Source of the DNA: Salipaludibacillus neizhouensis
Lineage (GTDB): Bacteria; Bacillota; Bacilli; Bacillales; Salisediminibacteriaceae
Assembly (NCBI RefSeq): GCF_002886185.1
Contig: NZ_KZ614147.1
Location: forward strand, 469,187-533,186
Length of the DNA stretch: 64,000 nucleotides
Direction of reading: 5' to 3'
Of this stretch, positions 54,896 to 64,000 are shown in pieces. The notes below the pieces were generated by a model. The model was not told where the DNA came from and searched no databases. It saw only the letters and a program-made list of their open reading frames with translations. Numbering within the stretch: the stretch's first letter is position 1; the number at the start of each line of letters is the position of its first letter. A program made the translations under genes and the position numbers.

Positions 54896-55846
54896 ATGAC
54901 GACAGTGAATGAAGTAAAACAATCAATTTATACCTATTCTTACACAAAAGAAGAACGATTCATATGTAAGTTAGAAATGCGCGCTTTTTTTGGTTTTGAT
55001 TCGGAGTCGAATATTTTGGAAACTTCCGTACAGGTGGATCCAAGCCGAAGCCCTTTTATGAAGGAACGCTTGGACGTTCTCGCGGAAGGCTCATCAATTG
55101 AGGAAATCATTAAAAAAACGGAACATATAATCTTTAAAGAAAAGACGATAAAGGTAGTTTTTATAAAGAATCCTTCCGGCGAATCCCGCTCTTTTTCAGA
55201 CAGACGGGACATTGAACGAGAAGTTGGCTTCTACCTTCAAGGGGACGTTGACTTGAAAGAACCGGAACAATTACTGGGTATCATGAATCTTAACGGAAAA
55301 TGGCTTTTCGGAGCGTTATTTCTAAGTGAATCCGTTTGGTTTAAACACCAGCAAAAACCGTATGAATACTCTACAGCATTGAGTACGAGGATGGCGAGAA
55401 GCGTAGTTAATATTGCTGTTCCTGATCCTGTTGGTTTAAAAGTTATTGATCCGTGTTGCGGTATTGGTACGGTTCTTATAGAAGCGAGTTCGATGGGAAT
55501 AGATATTGTGGGAAGTGACATGAATCCAAAGGTAATGTACGGATCACAAAAAAATTTGGCTCACTTTGGCTATGAGACGACCCCAGTAAATTTAGCGGAT
55601 ATGAGAAAAATTTCAGGTGATTATGATGTTGCGATCATCGATATGCCCTATAATTTATGCTCAGTCATTACAGAGGAAGAGCAATTGGAAATGTTCGAAA
55701 GTGCTCGCAGTTTCGCAAAAAAGGTATTGGTGGTAACGATTGATCCCGTCGATAAATTTATTAGTCAAGCAGGATTTACTATTGTTGACAGATGTATCGC
55801 TACTAAGAATAAAACATTTTTCCGTGAAGTGCTAGTTTGTGAGTAA
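54896..55846 (+). CDS. Trm11-like RNA methyltransferase
   Basis: 316 residues. The C-terminal half is a Rossmann methyltransferase with SAM motif VIDPCCGIGTVLIEA and catalytic motif IDMPYN in place of (D/N)PPY. The N-terminal half (about 1-160) resembles the THUMP/NFLD-type part of UPF0020 and Trm11 proteins. Probable N2-guanine methylation of RNA. Start uncertain: ATG 54896 has AAAGG directly next to it, whereas GTG 54905 has AAAGGATG at a normal distance. Confidence 0.78.
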   Translation: MTTVNEVKQSIYTYSYTKEERFICKLEMRAFFGFDSESNILETSVQVDPSRSPFMKERLDVLAEGSSIEEIIKKTEHIIFKEKTIKVVFIKNPSGESRSFSDRRDIEREVGFYLQGDVDLKEPEQLLGIMNLNGKWLFGALFLSESVWFKHQQKPYEYSTALSTRMARSVVNIAVPDPVGLKVIDPCCGIGTVLIEASSMGIDIVGSDMNPKVMYGSQKNLAHFGYETTPVNLADMRKISGDYDVAIIDMPYNLCSVITEEEQLEMFESARSFAKKVLVVTIDPVDKFISQAGFTIVDRCIATKNKTFFREVLVCE

Positions 55847-55857
55847 TATGGGATTAG

Positions 55858-55897
55858 AGGTATCAAAAAGTCGGTGCGACTCCTTTGATACCTTATT
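55858..55897 (+). terminator. Terminator after the methyltransferase gene
   Basis: AGGTATCAAA and TTTGATACCT with an inner GTC/GAC stem; a short T-rich tail follows. Confidence 0.75.
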
Positions 55898-55951
55898 TCA
55901 CGTTGAAACAACTGCTTTTTCATATATAGTGATCTTATAAATTATTAAAAA

Positions 55952-56857
55952 TTACTCTTTGAAATGACTTAACCTAGAAAAGAAGTCCTGCAGGAATTCA
56001 TAGAAGAGTTGTTCCGTTGGAAGTAGCACTCGTTCTTTTGAAGTAATGACTCCTACTGTCCGTGTAACGTTCGGTTCGACTAACGGTATTTTTACGGTGG
56101 AACGGGATAGACTATCAACCAAAGTAACTTCTGGCATGAGTGTGACACCAAGACCGGCAGAAACAAGCCCCTTTAAAGCGTCAATATCGTCCCCCTCAAA
56201 AGCAACATTTGGATGGAATCCCAAATCTGTACAAGCTTTTATAACTATATCACGGAAAACAAAACCTTCTGGTAGTAGGACAAACGGTTCGTCTTTTAGC
56301 TCTCGTAATCGTATGGTTGATCGATCCGCAAGCGAGTGATGAATCGGCAACAGTGCCACCACATTTTCTGTAAATAGTATTTTTCGCTGGATTCTCTTTG
56401 TATCCGGTGGCACCGGACCAATTAACGCCATATTAAAATCTCCTTTGGCAACCCCGCCAATCAAGTCATCGTAGAGAGCTTGCTTTAGTTGAAATTTGGC
56501 TTCGGGATATTGCATTCGAAAGGAGGAGATGGCAGTAGGTAACGTGTAGGCTGCTAGGCTAATAGGAAATGCAATCCGAATTGTCCCTTTTTCAGGATCC
56601 AAGTATTCCGAGACCTCTCGTTTTGCGTCATCCATTACATTCATCCCATGGGAGATACGGTCCAAAAATATTTTACCTATTGGTGTTAACCTCACCCGAC
56701 GACCCTCACGTATAAAAAGATCGACTCCCAATTCATTTTCTAAACTAAATATTTGACGGCTAACTGCTGATTGTGCGACGTGCAGGGCGTTTGCGGCCTC
56801 CGTCACGTGCTCTCGAGTAGCAACTTCCATAAAGTATCTAATTTGTCTTATTTCCAC
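55952..56857 (-). CDS. gltC: LysR-family regulator, GltC-like
   Basis: 301 residues from GTG 56857, chosen since AAAGGGGGTG lies upstream and the protein then begins VEIRQIRYFMEVATREHVTE like GltC (MELRQLRYFMEVAEREHVSE). An in-frame ATG at 56884 would add nine residues. Helix-turn-helix about 1-60, then a two-lobed effector domain. GltC controls glutamate synthesis in Bacillus. Here the divergent neighbour is gdhA, so it probably regulates glutamate dehydrogenase instead of gltAB. Confidence 0.85.
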   Translation of the reverse strand: MEIRQIRYFMEVATREHVTEAANALHVAQSAVSRQIFSLENELGVDLFIREGRRVRLTPIGKIFLDRISHGMNVMDDAKREVSEYLDPEKGTIRIAFPISLAAYTLPTAISSFRMQYPEAKFQLKQALYDDLIGGVAKGDFNMALIGPVPPDTKRIQRKILFTENVVALLPIHHSLADRSTIRLRELKDEPFVLLPEGFVFRDIVIKACTDLGFHPNVAFEGDDIDALKGLVSAGLGVTLMPEVTLVDSLSRSTVKIPLVEPNVTRTVGVITSKERVLLPTEQLFYEFLQDFFSRLSHFKE

Positions 56858-56980
56858 GTTTTCACCCCCTTTAATTTCATTCATCTCAAAAAGGCATTAA
56901 TCCTATCGATTATTGATATTGATTAGATGATTCTTTTAATTATAAAATAAAAAATAGTAGGAAATCTAGAGATAGCTTAA

Positions 56981-58402
<1,422 letters not shown>

Positions 58403-58450
58403 GTGACACCCCTGTTTTAATAAAAGCAAATATCTAATAGATTCGTTGAA

Positions 58451-58482
58451 AACATTCAGATTTTTCTGGATGTTTTTTTTGC
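58451..58482 (+). terminator. Terminator after gdhA
   Basis: AACATTCAG and CTGGATGTT (one wobble) with T8. Confidence 0.85.
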
Positions 58483-58600
58483 TTTTTCCAATGAATTTAT
58501 GTCAATCCACATGGGGAATGAATAAAAGTATCAAATTTACCTGTTATTTCGTTATAATATAATAAGAATAATCATCAGAAGAATTGTAAAGGGGGTTTCT

Positions 58601-59845
58601 ATGAAAGACAGTAACTTAAATAAAAGTCCTTTCGCAGGTTCTTTCGAAAGTTTAGAAAGCCTCGTGGATAAAATAAGTGACGTCTTACAATGCCCAGCAA
58701 CGATTGAGGACACTAACCACCGATTGCTTGCTTATAGTTCTCATGATGAACGTACGGATGCTGCTCGAATTGCCACAATTATGGGGAGAAGAGTTCCTGA
58801 AAAGGTCATCAATAGTTTATGGAGAGACGGGGTGATGCCTAAGCTTGTGCAGAGCGAAGACCCGGTGCGGATCTCTGAAATAACGGAAGTAGGTCTTGGT
58901 GATCGAATTGCGATTACCATTCGAACAAAAAATGAGATCTTGGGTTATATCTGGGTACTCGAAATTGATAATCACCTTTCAGAGGAAGAGTTAAGGTTAC
59001 TGAAAGAAGCAGCCAAAGTAGCCAAAAATCATTTATTAAAATTACAAGGTAACAATCGAAGAAGAGAGAAAAATTATCAAGAGTTTTTTTGGCAACTTCT
59101 CACGGGGCATCTGAAATCTCAAGAAGAAATAAAAAGTGGTTTTGAAGAGTTAAATATCTATGCACACTTTCCCATTTCCGTGATGGTTTTTCAGTTTTCC
59201 ACTGAAATTAGCACCAACATAGAACGATACATTTTATATATGATCACAACAACGGAAAAAATAAGAGTGACATTCCACGTCATTAATCACAACGAGTTGA
59301 TTTTACTATGTTCCCCTGCAAAAGGGGATTTAGAGGCATCTAAGTTTATCGAAGAGTTTATTGCTCATATGAACCAACGTTTTACTAGCAGTCACATTCA
59401 AGGTAGTTGTGGTAACATCTATGAAACCTATGAAAAAGTAGAAGCAAGTTACCAAGAGGCTTTAACGGTTTTACGCTTAAAGAAGCAGTTTTCAGAGGAA
59501 TTGAAGCAGGCAGACTGTTACCAAAATCTAGGGGTATATCGTTATTTAGACCTTCTGATTAAAAAAAACGAGAAAGACGGTTATGAAAATAATTCGTTAC
59601 AAAAACTAACAGACTATGATGAAATAAATAACACTAATCTGTTAGGGACGCTAGAGGTGTTCATAAACAAAGACAGTCATGTGAATGAGGCTGCTAAGGA
59701 ATTGCACATACATACGAATACATTGGCGTACCGCCTAAAACGGATCGCAGCTGTAGGCAAAATTAATTTAAGAAGTCCAAATGAAAAGATGACGTTGTAT
59801 GTAGATATGAAGCTTAATAAAATGAAAAAGAGAGGCCGTTTGTAG
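58601..59845 (+). CDS. adeR: PucR-family activator, AdeR-like
   Basis: 414 residues. N-terminal GAF-like sensory part (about 20-150), a GGDEF-like regulatory fold in the middle, and the C-terminal PucR helix-turn-helix (HVNEAAKELHIHTNTLAYRL). In Bacillus subtilis the related AdeR sits next to ald and activates it in response to alanine. The same neighbour here supports that role. AAAGGGGG is before the ATG. Confidence 0.85.
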   Translation: MKDSNLNKSPFAGSFESLESLVDKISDVLQCPATIEDTNHRLLAYSSHDERTDAARIATIMGRRVPEKVINSLWRDGVMPKLVQSEDPVRISEITEVGLGDRIAITIRTKNEILGYIWVLEIDNHLSEEELRLLKEAAKVAKNHLLKLQGNNRRREKNYQEFFWQLLTGHLKSQEEIKSGFEELNIYAHFPISVMVFQFSTEISTNIERYILYMITTTEKIRVTFHVINHNELILLCSPAKGDLEASKFIEEFIAHMNQRFTSSHIQGSCGNIYETYEKVEASYQEALTVLRLKKQFSEELKQADCYQNLGVYRYLDLLIKKNEKDGYENNSLQKLTDYDEINNTNLLGTLEVFINKDSHVNEAAKELHIHTNTLAYRLKRIAAVGKINLRSPNEKMTLYVDMKLNKMKKRGRL

Positions 59846-59874
59846 AATTCCACAAACAGTCTCTCTTTTTTTCT
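59830..59874 (+). terminator. Terminator after adeR
   Basis: AGAG plus GTTTGT pair with ACAAAC plus CTCT across an internal loop; T7 follows. It overlaps the end of the coding region. Confidence 0.7.
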
Positions 59875-59954
59875 CTTTTCTCACCAAAGCGAAAAACACT
59901 CTTAATGATTATACTCACATTAAGAGAACTAAATCATAAAGGAGGAAGTTATTC

Positions 59955-61085
59955 ATGATTATTGGGGTGCCGAAAGAAATTAAAAATAATGAAAATCGTG
60001 TAGCACTTACACCGGCAGGAGTTGTTTCATTGCTGAAAGCAGGACATTCGGTTCAAGTAGAAACCGAGGCAGGAGTCGGAAGTGGTTTTACGGATGAGTC
60101 ATTTAGTGAGGCTGGCGCAAAAATCGCTTATACAGCATCGGAAGTCTGGAATGCCGAGATGGTTATGAAAGTTAAAGAACCTCTTCCGGAAGAATATACG
60201 CATTTCCGCAAAGGGCTGATTTTATTTACGTATTTACATTTAGCCGCTGAACCGGGTCTTGCAAAAGCTTTAACAGAAAAGGGAGTTACAGCTATCGCCT
60301 ATGAGACTGTTGAAATGAACCGTACACTACCACTTCTGACGCCAATGAGTGAAGTTGCAGGGCGCATGTCTACACAATTAGGAGCTCAGTTTTTGCAAAA
60401 GTTCAATGGTGGCAAAGGAATTCTATTAGCAGGAGTCCCTGGTGTTCAGCGCGGCAAGGTGACCATCATTGGTGGTGGAGTGGTCGGTACGAATGCTGCC
60501 AAAATAGCAATAGGACTTGGCGCTAAAGTAACTATTATTGACCTCAGCCCAGATCGTCTTCGCGAAATTGACGATATTTTTGGGAATGAAATTCAAACGC
60601 TCATGTCTAATCCATTAAATATTGCTCAAGCTGTAGCAGAATCAGACTTGGTCATTGGCGCTGTTTTGATTCCTGGAGCAAAAGCACCAAAACTTGTCAC
60701 AGAAGAAATGATTAAAGCAATGACTCCAGGCTCGGTAATTGTAGATGTAGCAATCGACCAAGGAGGGATTTTTGAAACAGTAGACCGTATTACTACTCAT
60801 GATAACCCGACATATGATAAGCACGAAATTGTTCACTATGCTGTAGCAAACATGCCTGGTGCCGTACCAAGAACATCAACGATTGCCCTTACAAACGTGA
60901 CCGTACCTTATGCAGTGCAAATCGCTAATAAGGGTGTTCACCAAGCAGTATCCGAGAATGCTTCTCTTAAATTAGGTGTAAACACGGTTGCTGGTTATGT
61001 AACATATAAAGCAGTAGCCGATGATCTTGGATATGATTATGTTTCTGTAGATCAGGCGCTTGAAAAAGCTAGGCAGACTGTATAA
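59955..61085 (+). CDS. ald: Alanine dehydrogenase
   Basis: 376 residues. Pyruvate site R15, K74 (MKVKEP) and H95 (YLHLAAEPG) are present, and the NAD site lies in [20 protein letters not shown]. The enzyme reversibly deaminates L-alanine to pyruvate with NAD, mainly for alanine use and sporulation in Bacillus. The AdeR-like gene is just upstream. AAAGGAGG lies before the ATG. Confidence 0.96.
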   Translation: MIIGVPKEIKNNENRVALTPAGVVSLLKAGHSVQVETEAGVGSGFTDESFSEAGAKIAYTASEVWNAEMVMKVKEPLPEEYTHFRKGLILFTYLHLAAEPGLAKALTEKGVTAIAYETVEMNRTLPLLTPMSEVAGRMSTQLGAQFLQKFNGGKGILLAGVPGVQRGKVTIIGGGVVGTNAAKIAIGLGAKVTIIDLSPDRLREIDDIFGNEIQTLMSNPLNIAQAVAESDLVIGAVLIPGAKAPKLVTEEMIKAMTPGSVIVDVAIDQGGIFETVDRITTHDNPTYDKHEIVHYAVANMPGAVPRTSTIALTNVTVPYAVQIANKGVHQAVSENASLKLGVNTVAGYVTYKAVADDLGYDYVSVDQALEKARQTV

Positions 61086-61097
61086 ATAAATTTTACG

Positions 61098-61128
61098 CCC
61101 CCATGAATGAGTTCATGGGGGTTTGTTT
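61098..61128 (+). terminator. Terminator after ald
   Basis: CCCCCATGAA and TTCATGGGGG with loop TGAG and TTTGTTT. Confidence 0.92.
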
Positions 61129-61365
61129 ATGAGGGATAAGGCAGTAAGATGCTTATCTAGGTACAAGATAGATTTAGAGTGTGCGGTTCTATTCCACAGT
61201 ATTTTGTCCGTCAGCTTGAGTTAAGCGTGAAAGGGAAATTCTGCAGAAAAAATAATACAGTAGTAAAGTGATATCTAAATGGAAAGAATGCTTGGTGCCA
61301 AAGCATTCGATCTGTTATACAATAGGAGTAAATTATTAATATAAAAGAGATTGTTATTATAACAG

Positions 61366-61394
61366 TTGACGGATAGTTTTACATACGGCATAAT
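61366..61394 (+). promoter_or_regulatory. Sigma-A promoter of the symporter operon
   Basis: TTGACG (61366-61371), 17-base spacer, CATAAT (61389-61394). A hairpin with 8-bp arms GAATGCTT/AAGCATTC lies further upstream (61286-61308). Nothing else is recognised in 61129-61365. Confidence 0.75.
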
Positions 61395-61476
61395 ACTTAT
61401 TAGTGGAATAGTCTAAAAATTCAGTTTTAAAACAGGACTATAGTGACAAGGGAGGAGTGTGAAGCGAACTTTGTAA

Positions 61477-61490
61477 TTTAAGCGCTTACA
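61477..61490. promoter_or_regulatory. cre-like CcpA site downstream of the promoter
   Basis: TTTAAGCGCTTACA, which read on the other strand is TGTAAGCGCTTAAA, differs from the cre consensus at one position. Lying about 80 bases after the transcription start, it could act as a roadblock for carbon repression of the symporter. Confidence 0.6.
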
Positions 61491-61509
61491 TTATTACCGT
61501 GGAAGGTGG

Positions 61510-61698
61510 ATGGTTGATCTGATTATAGTGATATTTTTACTCATTGTAGCAATAAGTATTTTCTTAACGATAAAGAAAAAAAAAGCGGTATTTTTATCTC
61601 TGCCGGTCTTTGTTATCGTTAGTTTCGTTTTTGTGAAGATCGCGTTAGTTCCGGCGCCACTTCTTGAAACGGTAAAGTTTATTTTTAGCTTACAGTGA
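61510..61698 (+). CDS. Small two-helix membrane protein
   Basis: 62 residues with two hydrophobic segments (about 3-20 and 29-47) separated by a lysine-rich turn (TIKKKKAVF). GGAAGGTGG lies directly before the ATG. No family recognised. It is the first gene after the symporter promoter and may be part of that operon. Confidence 0.6.
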   Translation: MVDLIIVIFLLIVAISIFLTIKKKKAVFLSLPVFVIVSFVFVKIALVPAPLLETVKFIFSLQ

Positions 61699-61774
61699 TT
61701 GGATGTAAAGTCTCAAATAAGTGTAAAATGATGGGCTGGAAAAGCTTAAACTACATTAAAAGAGGAGATTTTAG

Positions 61775-62080
61775 ATGAAAAAAATTGATAAGGCTGTAGC
61801 GGATGCCTATTCACGTGAAAAGAACAAATATACGATTATCTATTTGTGCATTTGGTTTAGTGTTTCTTTTGGTGTCGTATTATTTGCAGATTCTCTCCAA
61901 TTTGAAATGCCGATCCTTGGCTTTCCATTTCACTATTTCATGGGAGCACAAGGAGCGGTTGTCACATTCATTATTTTGTTGTTCGTTAATGCGAAGGTCA
62001 GTGATCATATAGATGTGAAATATGGGATTGATGAAGGAGCAAACGAACAAATTAGTTCAGGCAAAACATTGGACCATTAA
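61775..62080 (+). CDS. Na+:solute symporter small subunit (DUF4212)
   Basis: 101 residues with two membrane helices (about 22-42 and 54-76). The motif FPFHYFMGAQGAVVTFIILL and the following DVKYGID fit the DUF4212 small subunit that accompanies certain SSS-family transporters. AGAGGAG precedes the ATG. The large subunit follows after about 100 bases. Confidence 0.85.
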   Translation: MKKIDKAVADAYSREKNKYTIIYLCIWFSVSFGVVLFADSLQFEMPILGFPFHYFMGAQGAVVTFIILLFVNAKVSDHIDVKYGIDEGANEQISSGKTLDH

Positions 62081-62183
62081 AATGAAAAAAATACACTCCA
62101 AACCATCACGAGAAGCTTCTACATAATCTACAAATAGCTTTTAAGTGGTTTAAGACAAACAGAAGGTATGAGGGGGATGAAGA

Positions 62184-63836
62184 TTGGAGAACTCACAGTT
62201 TTTTGTTTCGTTAACGTTAATCCTTATTACATTTGGAATTTATATAGGTATTGCTATTTATAATAAAGCTCGTCAAACCTCAGATTTTTACGTAGCAAGC
62301 CGAGGTGTACCACCCGTCTTTAATGGTATGGCTATTGGAGCAGACTGGATGAGTGCAGCTTCCTTTATTGGTATGGCTGGAACCGTGATGCTTTTGGGAT
62401 ATGATGGGCTAGCGTATATCATGGGGTGGACTGGGGGATACTTACTTCTCACATTTTTATTAGCACCTCAGCTTCGAAAATACGGAAGGTATACTGTTCC
62501 AGAGTTTATTGGTGACCGTTACAACAGCCACACAGCGAGAGTAATAGCTGCCATATGTACAATAATTATCAGCTTTACATACTCAGTTGGGCAACTATCG
62601 GGCTCAGGTGTAGTTATTGGTCGATTATTGGAAGTTGATGCACGAATAGGTACAATGATAGGAGTTGTACTAATCGCATTCTACGCTGCTTTCGGCGGGA
62701 TGAAAGGAATTACTTGGACTCAAGTAGCTCAATATATTATTTTAATTATTGCTTATTTGATACCGGTTATTTTCATGTCCTTGCAAATTACAAATAGCCC
62801 TCTTCCATGGCTATCATACGGTCATGTTGTTTCCGAGTTAGGGGAGTTAGACAGGCAGTTAGGTCTATCTGAGTATTTCGCTCCATTTGAAAATGGCTCT
62901 AGGTGGCAGTTTATAGCTCTCATGTTCACCTTGATGGCAGGTACAGCGGGATTACCCCACGTAATTGTTCGTTTTTATACCGTTTCTACAATGAAAGCTG
63001 CTCGCTGGTCGGGTGCTTGGGCATTATTATTCATTGGGATTCTTTACCTTTCAGCTCCGGCGTATGCAGCATTTTCACGCTTTATTCTTATGACGAACGT
63101 TGCTGGCCAGCCAATTGATACGCTTCCGGCGTGGACGGAAACGTGGATTAATACGAACTTATTGCAAATTGCAGACGAGAATGGCGATGGGATATTACAA
63201 TGGACAGAAATTATGATCGCCAATGATATCGTAGTAATGGCAACACCGGAAATTGCGAATTTAGGAGTCTTCGTAATTGGTTTAATGGCTGCCGGGGCAA
63301 TGGCTGCGGCGCTTTCAACTGCGGGAGGATTAATGATCTCAATATCTTCTTCTTTTGCACATGATATTTATTATCGTGTTCTTCGTCCAAATGCAACAGA
63401 TGCTAGAAGATTATATGTGGGAAGAATTACGATTGTATCAGCGACAATCCTAGCAGGTCTTGTGGCATTGAATCCGCCAGGAGCGATTACACAAATTGTA
63501 GCTTGGGCATTTGCTTTGGCCTCTGGAACATTCTTCCCAGCCTTGTTACTCGGGGTGTGGTGGAAGAGAGCTAACGGGCCAGGTGTTATATCAGGTATGG
63601 TTGTAGGTCTATTCGTCACATTAACTTATATATTTGCAGCCCAATATGGTGGGTTTACGATTGCCGGAATTATTGATACAGGTGCCGGAATATTTGGTGC
63701 AACAGCAGCAATCATTACGAACATCGTTGTCTCGTTAAACACAAAAGCACCGTCGCAAAAAACCCAGGATGAAGTCAAAGATTTACGATATCCTGAACAA
63801 ATGACATATCAAGATGGAGACGTATGGATGAAGTAG
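62184..63836 (+). CDS. Na+:solute symporter large subunit (VC_2705-type SSS family, acetate-symporter-like)
   Basis: 550 residues with about thirteen membrane helices. SSS features: DFYVASRGVPPVFNGMAIGA, the sodium-site region around DWMSAASFIGMAG, and AAALSTAGGLMISISSSFAHD. The class pairs with a DUF4212 subunit and is related to ActP acetate permease; the real substrate is unknown. The start is TTG 62184 with AGGGGG upstream. An outer loop at residues 331-342 (DENGDGILQWTE) fits a canonical EF-hand calcium loop. The cre site upstream suggests a carbon source as substrate. Confidence 0.88.
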   Translation: MENSQFFVSLTLILITFGIYIGIAIYNKARQTSDFYVASRGVPPVFNGMAIGADWMSAASFIGMAGTVMLLGYDGLAYIMGWTGGYLLLTFLLAPQLRKYGRYTVPEFIGDRYNSHTARVIAAICTIIISFTYSVGQLSGSGVVIGRLLEVDARIGTMIGVVLIAFYAAFGGMKGITWTQVAQYIILIIAYLIPVIFMSLQITNSPLPWLSYGHVVSELGELDRQLGLSEYFAPFENGSRWQFIALMFTLMAGTAGLPHVIVRFYTVSTMKAARWSGAWALLFIGILYLSAPAYAAFSRFILMTNVAGQPIDTLPAWTETWINTNLLQIADENGDGILQWTEIMIANDIVVMATPEIANLGVFVIGLMAAGAMAAALSTAGGLMISISSSFAHDIYYRVLRPNATDARRLYVGRITIVSATILAGLVALNPPGAITQIVAWAFALASGTFFPALLLGVWWKRANGPGVISGMVVGLFVTLTYIFAAQYGGFTIAGIIDTGAGIFGATAAIITNIVVSLNTKAPSQKTQDEVKDLRYPEQMTYQDGDVWMK

Positions 63837-64000
63837 AAATAGGGAAAAATTGCTATTAAGTTATGCATGAAGTGTGAACTTCCCATATAGGTTAAGAGCT
63901 TTTTTGGTGATGTCTTAAGCATATGAGGGGTTTTATTATAGTTTTCCTAGAGCGAACAATGTTGTTGCCTGCGAATTCATACGTTTCAGTAGCTTCCTTT
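63837..64000. other. Window end without a recognised gene
   Basis: Two minus-strand frames are open from 64000 to about 63940 and 63892 and could be the end of a gene to the right, but neither translation is recognisable. Confidence 0.4.

Noticed and set aside
63892-64000. Possible end of a minus-strand gene at the window edge
   Set aside because: Two frames are open but too short, and neither reads as a known C-terminus.

Overview
The window is a low-GC chromosomal segment from a Gram-positive bacterium of the Bacillaceae. Purine-rich Shine-Dalgarno sites, frequent TTG and GTG starts, a T-box, CcpA-type cre sites and many Bacillus-like gene pairs (DesK/DesR, GltC/GdhA, AdeR/Ald, TatAd/TatCd type, KdgR/KdgK) support this. 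Acidic secreted proteins, a TRAP transporter and a Na+:solute symporter suggest a halophilic or alkaliphilic relative, but that is inference. I see no tRNA, rRNA, CRISPR array, prophage or intact insertion sequence.

Layout. 0-8 kb: partial BceR-like regulator, a soluble chemoreceptor-like protein with inverted domain order, the desaturase cold/membrane-fluidity set des-desK-desR, ferritin, and a RocB-like M20 peptidase. 8-16 kb: small unknown proteins, a T-box controlled argS, a GNAT acetyltransferase, and a large secreted rhamnogalacturonan lyase with a cre site. 16-24 kb: HemD-like protein and an oligopeptide ABC transporter operon oppABCDF. 24-33 kb: TetR-linked ABC exporter, a membrane chemoreceptor, an SDR, and a Vga-type ABC-F ribosome protection gene behind a transcription attenuator with a three-codon leader ORF. 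33-41 kb: frameshifted ABM monooxygenase, a phoX-tatA-tatC operon preceded by PhoP-type repeats, a NarK-type transporter, an SDR and a quinone reductase-like protein. 41-44.5 kb: two tandem paralogous PAS-GGDEF genes, the first frameshifted.

44.5-52.5 kb is the most distinctive locus: a LacI-type regulator with two tandem operators, a KDG-kinase-like sugar kinase, hexulose-phosphate synthase (hxlA-like) and isomerase (hxlB-like), a decayed KDPG aldolase, a TRAP transporter, a KdgF-like cupin and RpiA. It looks like a uronate or keto-sugar catabolic operon in which the aldolase route has been lost and a route to pentulose phosphate kept or gained. 52.5-64 kb: DbpA-type RNA helicase, a guanylate-kinase-like enzyme, a Trm11-like methyltransferase, GltC/GdhA, AdeR/Ald, and a two-subunit Na+:solute symporter whose large subunit carries an EF-hand-like loop.

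Other points: a structured repeat of 133-160 bp occurs twice (11.7 kb and 32.9 kb) with conserved flanks and an exchanged internal hairpin, and three broken genes were reconstructed by reading across frames.
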